A stretch of 64,000 bases of DNA from Cytobacillus stercorigallinarum (GTDB lineage Bacteria > Bacillota > Bacilli > Bacillales > Cytobacillaceae). Of the stretch, positions 26,751 to 35,434 are shown one piece after another. Below the pieces are notes generated by a model. The model ran no database searches. It saw nothing but the letters and a program-made list of their open reading frames with translations, and was not told where the DNA came from. The position numbers were made by a program, and so were the translations under genes. The stretch lies in NCBI RefSeq assembly GCF_014836495.1, contig NZ_JACSQT010000001.1, forward strand, positions 744,001-808,000. The letters are read 5' to 3'. How positions within the stretch are numbered: position 1 is the stretch's first letter; the number at the start of each line of letters is the position of its first letter.

Positions 26751-27527
26751 ATGTTTGTTACGACATCAGCAAGGACAAATCCAAACGAAACCAATAAGGC
26801 AGAACAGGTAGCAACAACGCTCAACCTCCCCTTCATACATAGAAGTAAAAGAACAATTAAGAGTATGGTCAATCAATATGAAATGAACGGAATTGTCGTT
26901 GGAAAAGAGCGAATGGAACTATATAAAATCGGTGAGGAAAACCCTTTTTTCTTTCATCCTAGTTCCGCGATGTTTCGTCTGAAGCGTTTGCAAAAAGGGG
27001 AACATGACCCTTTTGTAGACATTTGTCAACTAAAAGCGGGATCTTCATTCCTTGATTGTACACTTGGGCTCGCATCAGATAGCATTGTGGCAAGTTATAC
27101 TGTAGGAGAGACAGGGAAGGTAATTGGGTTAGAAGCAAGTAAGGTGATAGCGTATTTGGTTGGTCAAGGTCTCAAAGAATGGCCAAACGATCATGCAGTC
27201 ATGAAAAGCAGTATGGAAAGAATCGAAGTCGTTCATACTTTAGCCATTGATTACTTGAAATCCTTACCTGATGCTTCCTTTGATGTTGTCTATATTGACC
27301 CCATGTTTGAAATAACCATAAAAGAATCGACAAATATCAATGCATTACACTCGATTACCTACAAAGGTGATTTGACTGAGGAAATGATCAATGAGGCGAA
27401 GCGCGTGACTAAAGAGAGAGTGATATTGAAGGATCATTTCCGTAGTGAAAGATTCCAAGCCTTTGCTTTTCAGCAAATCAAACGAAAATCAGCGAAATTC
27501 CATTACGGTGTGTGGGAAAAAAGATAA
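26751..27527 (+). CDS. ypiP: Putative SAM-dependent methyltransferase YpiP
   Basis: 258-residue protein of the YpiP family. It has a degenerate SAM-binding segment (FLDCTLGLASDSIVASY) and a DPMF motif (YIDPMFEI) that resembles the DPPY/NPPF catalytic motif of amino-methyltransferases. The fold is predicted Rossmann-like; the substrate is unknown. ATG at 26751 with AGGTGG upstream is preferred over TTG at 26748. Gene order brxA-ypiP-ypjP as in B. subtilis supports the name. Confidence 0.82.
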   Translation: MFVTTSARTNPNETNKAEQVATTLNLPFIHRSKRTIKSMVNQYEMNGIVVGKERMELYKIGEENPFFFHPSSAMFRLKRLQKGEHDPFVDICQLKAGSSFLDCTLGLASDSIVASYTVGETGKVIGLEASKVIAYLVGQGLKEWPNDHAVMKSSMERIEVVHTLAIDYLKSLPDASFDVVYIDPMFEITIKESTNINALHSITYKGDLTEEMINEAKRVTKERVILKDHFRSERFQAFAFQQIKRKSAKFHYGVWEKR

Positions 27528-27588
27528 AGGGATTGCTGTTGCCTTCCTAATGGCTACAGCAATCAAACACTAAAGGCCATCTTTTTTT

Positions 27589-27666
27589 TTAATCAGTGAT
27601 GCACATATAAACAAAGTAAGCAAGTAATACTAACCCGCCAACAAGCGCAATCCAGCTTGAATCCAT
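27589..27666 (-). CDS. Possible 25-residue single-pass membrane microprotein
   Basis: A short open frame on the minus strand, ATG 27666 to TAA 27589, is preceded by AAGGGGGAAG 10 bases upstream. The product begins MDSSWIALV, continues as one hydrophobic helix (LVGGLVLLAYFVYM) and ends in a short polar tail. Size and layout resemble small membrane subunits of the CydX/KdpF kind, but I recognise no family and no partner is nearby. The short length makes coincidence possible. Confidence 0.45.
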   Translation of the reverse strand: MDSSWIALVGGLVLLAYFVYMCITD

Positions 27667-27797
27667 TATGTATCTTCCCCCTTCTTATTGTCTTATTTGT
27701 ATATATCCCCCAAAAAAGCAGCAATTAATCATGAACAAATGCCCAAAAAGTGATAAAATATGGTAGAATAGAAGAAAAATTTTGTGAGGCAATGAAC

Positions 27798-28964
27798 ATG
27801 AATATTCAAGTAGCAGCAAGAATGGAGCAATTCCAAGAGAGTATTTTTTCGGAATTAGCTGAAATCAAGCAACAGAAACTAGCAGAAGGCATAGAAATGA
27901 TAGATTTAAGTGTCGGTAGTCCTGATTTGCCACCACCCCCATTTATAACAAAGATCATCGGCGAAATGGCAAGTGATCCAAAACTTTATGGGTACACATT
28001 AAAAGGGATTACGGAGTTTCACGAGGCAGTGGCGAAGTATTACAGTAGAAAATACGATGTAAGCCTTGATGCAAAAGAACAAACAATGTTATTGATGGGC
28101 TCACAAGATGGTTTGGTCCATTTACCAATGGTGCTTTGTAACCCTGGTGATATCGTACTCGTCCCAGACCCAGGTTATACAGCGTACGAAGCGGGTGTTA
28201 ATCTAGCAGGGGGACAAATGTACCGCATGCCATTAAAAGAAGAAAATGGTTTTTTACCTTCTTTCTGTGAGATTCCAAAAGAAGTTAGTAAAAAAGCGAA
28301 GTTAATGATTCTAAATTATCCAGGGAACCCCGTTCCTGCTCTGGCAACAAAAGAATTCTTTGAACAAGCCATAGACTATGCGAAAAAAAATGAAATTGTC
28401 ATTCTCCATGATTTTGCTTACTCTGAATTATATTTTGAAGAGGCGCCAATTAGTTTTTTATCAGTTGATGGTGCAATGGATGTAGGCATTGAAATGAACT
28501 CGTTATCTAAAAGCTTTAATATGGCAGGTTGTCGTGTGGCTTATGCTGCAGGAAATCGTAAAGTTATTTCTCTATTAAGTAACCTAAAGTCTAACCTTGA
28601 CTATGGCGTTTTTTATCCTATTCAAATGGCTGCTGTACAGGCATTGGCTGATGATTCATCTTTTCTTGATGATCTGAGAGCGGTTTATCGAAAGAGAAGA
28701 GATTTATTTATTGATGGATTACGAGAAGTAGGTTGGGATGTTGCCTTGCCAAAAGGGTCGATGTTTGTATGGGGAAAATTACCCGCTGGCATGAAGTCTA
28801 AACCATTCGCGCTTGAATTAATTGAAAAAGCAGGTGTCGTTGTAACACCTGGAATTGCCTTTGGTGAATGGGGTGAAGGGTATGTGCGCATGGGGATTGT
28901 CCAACCAGAAGAAACATTACTAGAGGTTGTTTCTCGTATTGAGAATAGTGGCATTTTTAAATAA
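27798..28964 (+). CDS. Class I/II PLP-dependent aminotransferase
   Basis: 388-residue fold-type I aminotransferase. The PLP lysine is in NSLSKSFNMAGCR; the Asp that binds the pyridine nitrogen is in LHDFAYSELYF and the Asn in NYPGNP. The N-terminal DLSVGSPDLPPPPFI resembles LL-diaminopimelate/aromatic aminotransferases (PatA/DapL group). Amino-acid specificity cannot be deduced. ATG at 27798 is favoured by GTGAGGC nine bases upstream; ATG 27792 is possible. It is followed by ypjP 31 bases later. Confidence 0.86.
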   Translation: MNIQVAARMEQFQESIFSELAEIKQQKLAEGIEMIDLSVGSPDLPPPPFITKIIGEMASDPKLYGYTLKGITEFHEAVAKYYSRKYDVSLDAKEQTMLLMGSQDGLVHLPMVLCNPGDIVLVPDPGYTAYEAGVNLAGGQMYRMPLKEENGFLPSFCEIPKEVSKKAKLMILNYPGNPVPALATKEFFEQAIDYAKKNEIVILHDFAYSELYFEEAPISFLSVDGAMDVGIEMNSLSKSFNMAGCRVAYAAGNRKVISLLSNLKSNLDYGVFYPIQMAAVQALADDSSFLDDLRAVYRKRRDLFIDGLREVGWDVALPKGSMFVWGKLPAGMKSKPFALELIEKAGVVVTPGIAFGEWGEGYVRMGIVQPEETLLEVVSRIENSGIFK

Positions 28965-28995
28965 ATAATAAAAGTCATCTGAGGAGGAGATACAC

Positions 28996-29574
28996 TTGCC
29001 GAGTTGGTTAAGAAAATCATTAGTGGTTATGGTGACAATTCTTACATTTGGATTGGTGACACCAACGAGTTTATTACCTGTTCAGCATGAAGAAGATAAG
29101 ACACCAAGAAAAGCAGTTTTAGCTGAGAGCCTACCAGATATAAGTGGAGAAGAAGCTTCACAAGTTTCGAGGGAGGAGTTTATAAAGGAAATGGTTCACT
29201 CCGCGGAAAAGCATTCTTTCGAAAAGTTTGGCGAAAAAATTAAACCGGTCATTGAATCAGAATTTCAAATCGTGATTCTACCTAATATAGAAAAGGCGAT
29301 TGCAGAAGTAGCTGAGCAGTATACAGAGGAGAATCTAAATCATTTGAGTATTACTGAAACGGCTTCTGCGGGCGTTTCAGAACGGATTTTTCATATAGCA
29401 GATGAGGCCAAACAGAAAGATGTCATTCGTTTTCATGTCAGAAGAGATCATCCGCCGCAACAAGGTTATTGGTTTAATTTCCATTATCATACTGCATATG
29501 ATCAATTTCAAACTCACCATGAACTCGGATCCATCTATTGGGATAAAAATACCCCGCCAAAATGGATGAGTTAA
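28996..29574 (+). CDS. ypjP: Secreted/anchored protein YpjP
   Basis: 192-residue protein with an N-terminal hydrophobic segment (SLVVMVTILTFGLV) that is a signal peptide or anchor, followed by a soluble extracytoplasmic domain. The C-terminal block RFHVRRDHPPQQGYWFNFHYH matches the YpjP-like family. Function is unknown. The start is TTG at 28996 with GAGGAGGAG upstream. In B. subtilis ypjP lies near thyB/dfrA; here a Ter island separates them. Confidence 0.85.
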   Translation: MPSWLRKSLVVMVTILTFGLVTPTSLLPVQHEEDKTPRKAVLAESLPDISGEEASQVSREEFIKEMVHSAEKHSFEKFGEKIKPVIESEFQIVILPNIEKAIAEVAEQYTEENLNHLSITETASAGVSERIFHIADEAKQKDVIRFHVRRDHPPQQGYWFNFHYHTAYDQFQTHHELGSIYWDKNTPPKWMS

Positions 29575-29594
29575 TTTCGAAAATTGAAACTTTT

Positions 29595-29618
29595 CTAGTG
29601 CATATTCGTATATACTAG
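29595..29618. promoter_or_regulatory. Inverted repeat upstream of terC
   Basis: CTAGTGCATA-TTCG-TATATACTAG is a 10-4-10 inverted repeat with two mismatches, overlapping AT-rich -10-like sequence 47-70 bases before terC. It could be an operator or an mRNA hairpin. There is no room for a yybP-ykoY manganese riboswitch. Confidence 0.35.
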
Positions 29619-29664
29619 GTGAGGAACAATAGTACATAAAGTTGATCAGGAGGAAAAATTCACT

Positions 29665-30435
29665 ATGGAAATTATCGATGGAATTCTACATACCTATTCA
29701 AGTTTCTTTGATTGGGATATGTGGGTTGAGGCATTATCTAGACCAGATGCATGGGTGCTGATTGGCACATTGGTCATTTTAGAAGGGTTGCTTTCAGCGG
29801 ATAATGCGCTTGTCTTAGCAGTAATGGTTAAGCACCTGCCACCAAAACAACGGAAAAGGGCCCTTTTTTATGGTTTGCTTGGCGCTTATTTCTTCCGTTT
29901 TTTAGCGATAGGTGTAGGTGTATTTTTAATTGAGTTTTGGTGGATAAAAGTATTAGGAGCCGGATACTTAGGCTGGTTAGCCATTAAATATTTCATCGAC
30001 AAAAAGAAAGCAGAAGAAGCAGAAGATGAAAAAGCGTTGGAAGGAATCAATCAACGAGGTTTATTAATACGTCTGTTTGGCACATTCTGGGGAACCGTTA
30101 TTGCCGTTGAATTAATGGATATTGCTTTTTCAATTGATAGCATTTTAGCAGCATTAGGTGTAAGTCAAGAAATATGGGTACTTCTTGTCGGTGGTATGTT
30201 AGGTATCATTATGATGAGGGGTGTTGCAGGGGTGTTCTTAAAATTAATTGACCGTGTCCCTGAACTTGAAACAAGCTCTTATATTCTTATTCTATTAATC
30301 TCTTTAAAGATGTTGTTAAGTGCAGCAGGTATTCACATTGATCATATGTATTTCTTTGGCGTACTTGTAATTGTTTTTGCGATTACTTTTATTGTACACG
30401 CGAAGAGAAAACGTACTGAAGCAGCAGGCTCATAA
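29665..30435 (+). CDS. terC: TerC family integral membrane protein
   Basis: 256-residue TerC/Alx-type protein with about seven membrane helices. The conserved acidic motifs within membrane segments are present: LLSADNALVLA in the first helix and ELMDIAFSIDSILAAL in a later one, both typical of metal-linked TerC proteins. Family members are tied to tellurite resistance and to manganese efflux or metalation of exported proteins. ATG at 29665 with AGGAGGA. It heads the Ter island but has its own terminator, so it may be transcribed apart from the rest. Confidence 0.92.
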   Translation: MEIIDGILHTYSSFFDWDMWVEALSRPDAWVLIGTLVILEGLLSADNALVLAVMVKHLPPKQRKRALFYGLLGAYFFRFLAIGVGVFLIEFWWIKVLGAGYLGWLAIKYFIDKKKAEEAEDEKALEGINQRGLLIRLFGTFWGTVIAVELMDIAFSIDSILAALGVSQEIWVLLVGGMLGIIMMRGVAGVFLKLIDRVPELETSSYILILLISLKMLLSAAGIHIDHMYFFGVLVIVFAITFIVHAKRKRTEAAGS

Positions 30436-30439
30436 GTAG

Positions 30440-30468
30440 AAGGGATGAATGGCTTCATCCCTTTTTTT
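30440..30468 (+). terminator. Intrinsic terminator after terC
   Basis: AAGGGATGAA-TGGC-TTCATCCCTT, a 10-bp perfect stem, followed by a T-run. Confidence 0.85.
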
Positions 30469-30563
30469 ACTCCATCAACCTCTTCCAATATCTTATAATA
30501 ATTGCATATATTTCATGGTCCCCACCTTAAAATTTTCTACTATTTAATAAAAGGAGTTGGCAT

Positions 30564-31775
30564 ATGAGGTTATTTACAGATTTATCTCAAGCTGCACTAG
30601 ATCAGTACTTTTTTAAAGAACCGACGACATTTAATAAATACACAACGAAGAATGAGCTCGCATATGCATTAGCAGCCACGCTTTATATGCCTGCCACACG
30701 TCCTGCTATCCATCAAGATTTGATTAATAAAAAGCATGCTGGTCTAACGTCAGTTGTCATTTGCTTGGAAGATAGTATTGGTGATCTGGAAGTGGAAGTA
30801 GCGGAAAAGGAATTACAGCATTCACTACATAAACTTCGACAAGATATTTCTAGAGGCTTTATTACATTAGAAGAATTGCCATTGCTTTTTATTCGCATAA
30901 GAAATAATGAACAGTTAGTGCGGTTAATTACTTTATTTAAAGATGAATGGCAGTTGCTAACAGGTATTGTCATTCCAAAATTCTCTTCAAGCAATGGTGA
31001 AGAAATGCTGCAACAAGTGAGTGATTTACGAAATAGTGGTCATGAATTATATGCGATGCCAATCCTTGAAACGAAAGAAGTTCTATTTAAAGAAACAAGA
31101 ATGGAAGAGTTACAAAAACTAAAGGGAATATTCGATAAGTACGCTCACTTAATTTTGAATATCCGGATTGGGGCGACAGATTTTTGTGGGTTATTAGGAA
31201 TAAGAAGAAACACTTCCACTTCATTGTATGATATTGCTGTCTTGAGAGATTGTATAGCAGACATTATGAACTTTTTCCAAAGGGCACCTAAAACTTACTT
31301 GCTCTCTGGACCTGTTTGGGAGCATTTTGTTTCTAAAGAACAAGTCAATATATTAAGTAATCAAACGGAGCAACTGATGGATTCTTCGTCTTTTATGAAC
31401 AAATTGCCGAAAGAAATGAAAGGGTTTATAGCAGAAATATTGCTCGATATTAGTAATGGTATCATCGGAAAAACGATTATTCATCCCACGCAAATTACGC
31501 CGGTTCAAGCTTTAAACACTGTGACTTATGAAGAATATAATGATGCAATAGATATATTAAATCATGCAAACGGTGCCCATGGTGTGATGAAAAGTGCGAG
31601 TCAGAACAAAATGAACGAAATGAAGCCCCATTATTATTGGGCAAAAAATATTGAGTTAAAATCAAGAGTTTACGGGGTGCTAAATGAACAATACAACACA
31701 ATTGATTTCTTCCAACACTTATCACATGATAGACGTGATCGAGCCCATGCAGGTGAAGCTAAATATCAATTATAA
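30564..31775 (+). CDS. HpcH/HpaI aldolase / CitE-like lyase of the Ter module
   Basis: 403-residue TIM-barrel protein of the citrate-lyase beta-like superfamily. Recognisable parts are LYMPATRPAI near the N-terminus, the acidic metal/CoA-site strand VVICLEDSIGDLEVEVAE, RIRN, and RIGATDFCGLLGIRR in place of the usual RIGTDFCG. Such CitE-like proteins occur with PRTases in tellurium-resistance clusters and are predicted to act in synthesis of a nucleoside-like compound. ATG at 30564 with AAAGGAG. Its 3' end overlaps the next gene. Confidence 0.84.
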   Translation: MRLFTDLSQAALDQYFFKEPTTFNKYTTKNELAYALAATLYMPATRPAIHQDLINKKHAGLTSVVICLEDSIGDLEVEVAEKELQHSLHKLRQDISRGFITLEELPLLFIRIRNNEQLVRLITLFKDEWQLLTGIVIPKFSSSNGEEMLQQVSDLRNSGHELYAMPILETKEVLFKETRMEELQKLKGIFDKYAHLILNIRIGATDFCGLLGIRRNTSTSLYDIAVLRDCIADIMNFFQRAPKTYLLSGPVWEHFVSKEQVNILSNQTEQLMDSSSFMNKLPKEMKGFIAEILLDISNGIIGKTIIHPTQITPVQALNTVTYEEYNDAIDILNHANGAHGVMKSASQNKMNEMKPHYYWAKNIELKSRVYGVLNEQYNTIDFFQHLSHDRRDRAHAGEAKYQL

Positions 31776-33042
31776 TCCTTACCATTTTAATTTCAATGAA
31801 TTATTTCAGATGGCAGCAAGAAAGAATAAAAAAAGATCCTTTTTATTCGTAAGTAAAGTGTTAGGCAAGCATCTGCCTATCTCGCCGGAAAAAGGATTAG
31901 CAACCGGAATGTTATTAGCAGAAAGCTACCTTAAGGAAGTGGAAGGGAAAAACCTTTCACCTTCATCACCATTTGTGGATGTACTGAAAGATAAGCAAAG
32001 GAAATTTAGTGACAGGGCATTTATTGGCGATCAATATTCCCCCATCATTATTGGTTTTGCAGAAACTGCGACCGCACTCGGCCAAGCATTCTTCCAAGCG
32101 TTTACGAATGCCGATTATTTTCATACCACGAGAGAAGATCTTCTAAACATTGAATCGATCATTCATTTTGAGGAAGAGCATTCACACGCTACTTCTCATC
32201 GTTGTTATATCGATGCCCATTTGTTGCAAAATAGTCGGGAAATTATATTAGTAGATGATGAGGTGACGACTGGAAAGACTGCTCGAAATATTATCACATC
32301 ATTGCATGAAAAGTTTCCGAGGAGAAATTATACCGTCGTTTCTATTCTTGATTGGAGAGATGAGGCCAACAAGAATGCATTTATTGAATTAGAGGAAGCA
32401 CTAGATATCACTATACGTCATATATCCCTTCTAGCTGGCGAAGTTGAAGTAGATGGGAATCCAGTTATTAAGGAAGAAGAAAGTGTAGATCTTTACCATC
32501 CATCTTCAGAAATTAATGAAATTTACATAGAAAAAGAATACCCTATGCTGTTTGCTTCTAAGTATTATCCTACGGCAAATCAAAAAACTCCCTTCAACAC
32601 TGTTCCTTATATTTCAGAAAGTGGTCGATTTGGGTTAGATAGTAACGAGAATCATTTATTAAATGCAAAAGCAGAGAAGGTTGCAACCTTTCTTAATCAA
32701 AGGAGTAAGGGTAAACATATTTTATGTATCGGTACAGGTGAGTTTATGTATTTGCCAATGAAAATAGCTAGCTTAATGGCTGGGAGTGTTAAGTATCAAA
32801 GTACAACCCGTAGCCCTATTCATGTCCAAAATAAATCATCCTATGGCGCACGCTTTGGTATGACTTTTCCTAGCCCTGAAGTAGAAGAAGTGATGAATTA
32901 TATTTATAATATTCCACCGCAAACATATGATGAAGTATTTATCTTTTTTGAAAGATTAGTAGATGCACAGGTTTTAAGCAAGTTTTTACAACAGTTAAAG
33001 ATTCCTAGTATTCAAGTCGTCTTTTTGAAAGGAGTGAGGTGA
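31726..33042 (+). CDS. Phosphoribosyltransferase with C-terminal TRSP domain
   Basis: About 438-residue cytosolic protein. The N-terminal half is a type I PRTase with the PRPP-binding motif VDDEVTTGKTAR. The C-terminal half has the TTRSPIH stretch that names the TRSP domain, together with GTGEFMYLP. This two-domain form is confined, as far as I know, to Ter-type clusters. The start is uncertain: the frame opens at 31684, overlapping the previous gene by 92 bases; ATG 31726 and ATG 31747 are alternatives and no clear ribosome binding site helps. I report 31726 because family N-termini begin shortly before the YNPYHFN block. Confidence 0.82.
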   Translation: MIDVIEPMQVKLNINYNPYHFNFNELFQMAARKNKKRSFLFVSKVLGKHLPISPEKGLATGMLLAESYLKEVEGKNLSPSSPFVDVLKDKQRKFSDRAFIGDQYSPIIIGFAETATALGQAFFQAFTNADYFHTTREDLLNIESIIHFEEEHSHATSHRCYIDAHLLQNSREIILVDDEVTTGKTARNIITSLHEKFPRRNYTVVSILDWRDEANKNAFIELEEALDITIRHISLLAGEVEVDGNPVIKEEESVDLYHPSSEINEIYIEKEYPMLFASKYYPTANQKTPFNTVPYISESGRFGLDSNENHLLNAKAEKVATFLNQRSKGKHILCIGTGEFMYLPMKIASLMAGSVKYQSTTRSPIHVQNKSSYGARFGMTFPSPEVEEVMNYIYNIPPQTYDEVFIFFERLVDAQVLSKFLQQLKIPSIQVVFLKGVR

Positions 33043-33043
33043 T

Positions 33044-34153
33044 TTGACTATTGTCGCCAGACAGCCCATGTTTGGGTCATATAACCGAAGAGAGGTAACC
33101 TTTCTTTTAAAGGATTTAAGTCATATCCGTTTAGAGGATACAACAGAAAAGAGAGAACAAGCCATTCAATCAGGTGCTCATTATAGTGAAACATTACCAA
33201 TAGAATACGTACCACCAAAAGCGTATATCGATCTTTTCTTTCGTTCTTTAGACGATTTTAAAGAGAAAGTGGCTTTAAACATAGCTGTTGTTGCAGAACA
33301 GATTTATGCAGCTAAACGCCAACAGACAGTGTTGGTTTCACTAGCGAGAGCAGGTACACCAATAGGCATTTTAATTAAAAGGTATTTGTTTTTTAAATAC
33401 CAAGTAGATTTGCCACATTACAGTATATCTATTATTCGCGATAGAGGAATCGATGAAAATGCCCTTCATTATATTTTAGAGAAACATTCAACAGGGATCA
33501 TCCAATTCGTAGACGGTTGGACAGGGAAAGGCGCCATTTCGATAGAATTAACGAAGGCATGCCACTTATTCTTTCATAAATATGGGGTGGAAATTGATGA
33601 TACGTTGGCTGTCTTAGCCGACCCTGGCCATTGCACAACCATGTTTGGAACGAGAGAAGACTTTTTAATACCGAGCGCTTGCTTAAATTCGACTGTCTCT
33701 GGACTAATCAGCAGAACGGTTTTAAACGATCAATGGATTGGCGACAAGGATTTTCATGGGGCGAAATTTTATCACCATCTATTAGATGAAGATTTATCAA
33801 ACATCTATTTAGACAAGATCACTCAGCAATTTCAAAAGGTTGTTTCTATAGCAAATCACGAAGCAAGGAAAATGATAGATGAAAATTACGAAGCAACCTT
33901 TTCCGGTATGAATGAAATACTGAGCATCCAAAAGGAGTTCGGTATTGAATCTTCCCATTTCGTTAAACCGGGTGTAGGTGAAACGACGAGGGTAGCTTTA
34001 AGACGGGTACCGTGGAAAATACTGATAAAAGATGAAAACAGTCCTTATTTAAAACATTTGTTTGCCCTTGCAAAGGAAAGAAAGATTGAATTGGTTCATT
34101 ATCCACAAATGAGCTATACATGTTGTGGGCTAATTAAGAAGGTTGCTCAATGA
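33044..34153 (+). CDS. StiP-type cysteine-protease/PRTase-like protein with Pelota-like domain
   Basis: 369-residue protein of the family labelled PRTase_1 or StiP. It has a PRPP-loop-like FVDGWTGKGAISIE and VLVSLARAGTPIG in the N-terminal two thirds, with conserved Cys and His in DPGHCTTMFGTRE and PSACLNSTVSGL. The last 100 residues resemble the Pelota-like RNA-binding module (ALRRVPWKIL ... SYTCCGLIKK). It is described in comparative genomics as part of the Ter metabolite module; whether it is an enzyme of nucleotide chemistry or a protease is not settled. TTG start at 33044 behind AAAGGAGTGAGG, one base after the previous stop. Confidence 0.82.
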   Translation: MTIVARQPMFGSYNRREVTFLLKDLSHIRLEDTTEKREQAIQSGAHYSETLPIEYVPPKAYIDLFFRSLDDFKEKVALNIAVVAEQIYAAKRQQTVLVSLARAGTPIGILIKRYLFFKYQVDLPHYSISIIRDRGIDENALHYILEKHSTGIIQFVDGWTGKGAISIELTKACHLFFHKYGVEIDDTLAVLADPGHCTTMFGTREDFLIPSACLNSTVSGLISRTVLNDQWIGDKDFHGAKFYHHLLDEDLSNIYLDKITQQFQKVVSIANHEARKMIDENYEATFSGMNEILSIQKEFGIESSHFVKPGVGETTRVALRRVPWKILIKDENSPYLKHLFALAKERKIELVHYPQMSYTCCGLIKKVAQ

Positions 34154-35001
34154 TGAGAGATATATTTGCCTCAGATTTAGATCGAACATTAATCTATTCA
34201 GAAACAGCGATAACGCAATTGGAAACAACCCCAAGTAAAACTGCGACTGTTATCGAATATAAAAATAATAAACCTTTATCTGTGATGGGTGATCATGCCA
34301 TTAAGTTATTACAACAAATTCGCAATTATCTTTTGTTCGTACCAATTACGACACGAACACTGCAACAATTTGAGCGGATTCAACTTCCTTTCAACCATCG
34401 TTATGCAGTTGTTGCCAATGGTGCACAAATTCTATATAATGATAAGCCTTTGCTTGAATGGGAAGAAAGAATCAAACGAGAAGTCCCTGATAAAAGTGGA
34501 AAGAAAGACGAATTATTGAGTCATCTCTTCCATTTTAAGATTCAGGGTAGGTTGCGCGAGGCAGATGGCTGGTTCTTCTACTATGTGCTAATGGAGACTT
34601 TGTCAGATTGCCAATTAGCTAAAATACGCTTAACTGCAGAAGGGCTTGGATGGCGTATTTCTTTGCAAGGTAGGAAGTTATATTTTATGCCAAATCCGAT
34701 AAGTAAAGGTAGAGCACTTCAGTACATCGTAGAAAAAGAAGGGGCCCAATATTTATTCGGAGCAGGAGATTCATTATTGGATTATGACTTTTTACAAATT
34801 TGTGATCAATCATTTGTTCCTGCTCATGGAGAACTTGTGCAACATCTAAAGAATTCTTCCCATTGGTTAACGAAGGAAAAAGGGATGCTAGCAACAGAAG
34901 AATTTCTTACTAAAATACTTCAGACAGTCACTAATCCTGAGGATCAGACAGGCGAAAGATCCGATTTACGACAAAAAATACAATCAATCCAGCCGTTATA
35001 A
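34150..35001 (+). CDS. HAD-superfamily hydrolase of the Ter module
   Basis: 283-residue HAD phosphatase of the Cof/sucrose-phosphatase-like subgroup. Motif I is ASDLDRTLI (nucleophile and acid D-x-D), Thr motif II is PITTRTL, the Lys is in SKGRALQYI, and motif IV is FGAGDSLLDYDFL. It probably removes a phosphate from the product of the adjacent PRTases. The start ATG overlaps the previous stop (ATGA), so it is translationally coupled. Its last 71 bases are overlapped by a minus-strand gene. Confidence 0.84.
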   Translation: MMRDIFASDLDRTLIYSETAITQLETTPSKTATVIEYKNNKPLSVMGDHAIKLLQQIRNYLLFVPITTRTLQQFERIQLPFNHRYAVVANGAQILYNDKPLLEWEERIKREVPDKSGKKDELLSHLFHFKIQGRLREADGWFFYYVLMETLSDCQLAKIRLTAEGLGWRISLQGRKLYFMPNPISKGRALQYIVEKEGAQYLFGAGDSLLDYDFLQICDQSFVPAHGELVQHLKNSSHWLTKEKGMLATEEFLTKILQTVTNPEDQTGERSDLRQKIQSIQPL

Positions 35002-35185
35002 AGAAAATAAAGATCATGCTCATGTAGAAAATGGATTGGTGAACTGTATAGCTGAATAACGAAAGAAAGACAGCCCAAAAGAGTAAATCAAAAATCATAA
35101 ATATAGAAGAATTTAAAGTTCGTTCTAGCATCTTTAATTCTGAATCGATATTAGGTAACTTGGAACGCTTAGCTAACATTCTCAT
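34931..35185 (-). CDS. Small membrane protein, hypothetical
   Basis: 84-residue open frame on the minus strand, ATG 35185, with AAAGGATGG about 8 bases upstream. The first 30 residues are basic and helical, then come two hydrophobic helices (IFMIFDLLFWAVFLSLFSY and SMIFIFFITAGLIVFFVV) and a short tail. It overlaps the 3' end of the HAD gene by 71 bases in antisense and is divergent from yceG. No family recognised; a chance frame is possible but the membrane pattern and start signal argue for a gene. Confidence 0.55.
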   Translation of the reverse strand: MRMLAKRSKLPNIDSELKMLERTLNSSIFMIFDLLFWAVFLSLFSYTVHQSIFYMSMIFIFFITAGLIVFFVVNRIFRLSDPQD

Positions 35186-35434
35186 TTTTAATCCATCCTT
35201 TGATTACATTTATCCTTTTATTTGAAGCAAACACAGTTATCCTTAGTAATGCAACTATATGCATAACGACAGCAAAGGGTGAAAATGGCAGAAGCCCTTA
35301 TTCTAAAGCTTCAAATCGTAACTAATTATGTTAAGATGATATGGATACGTGTTTATAATCATTGTTTCTAAATCAACAATATATATACAAAATGAGCCTG
35401 TAAGACGAATGTATTAAAGGGAAGGGATCAGTCA
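35186..35434. other. Intergenic region before yceG
   Basis: It carries divergent promoters in principle: rightward for yceG-telA-terD and leftward for the small membrane gene. I see no unambiguous promoter pair and no terminator hairpin. Confidence 0.4.

Noticed and set aside
29575..29664. yybP-ykoY manganese riboswitch before terC
   Set aside because: The gap is 90 bases and lacks the conserved loops; only a simple dyad is seen.
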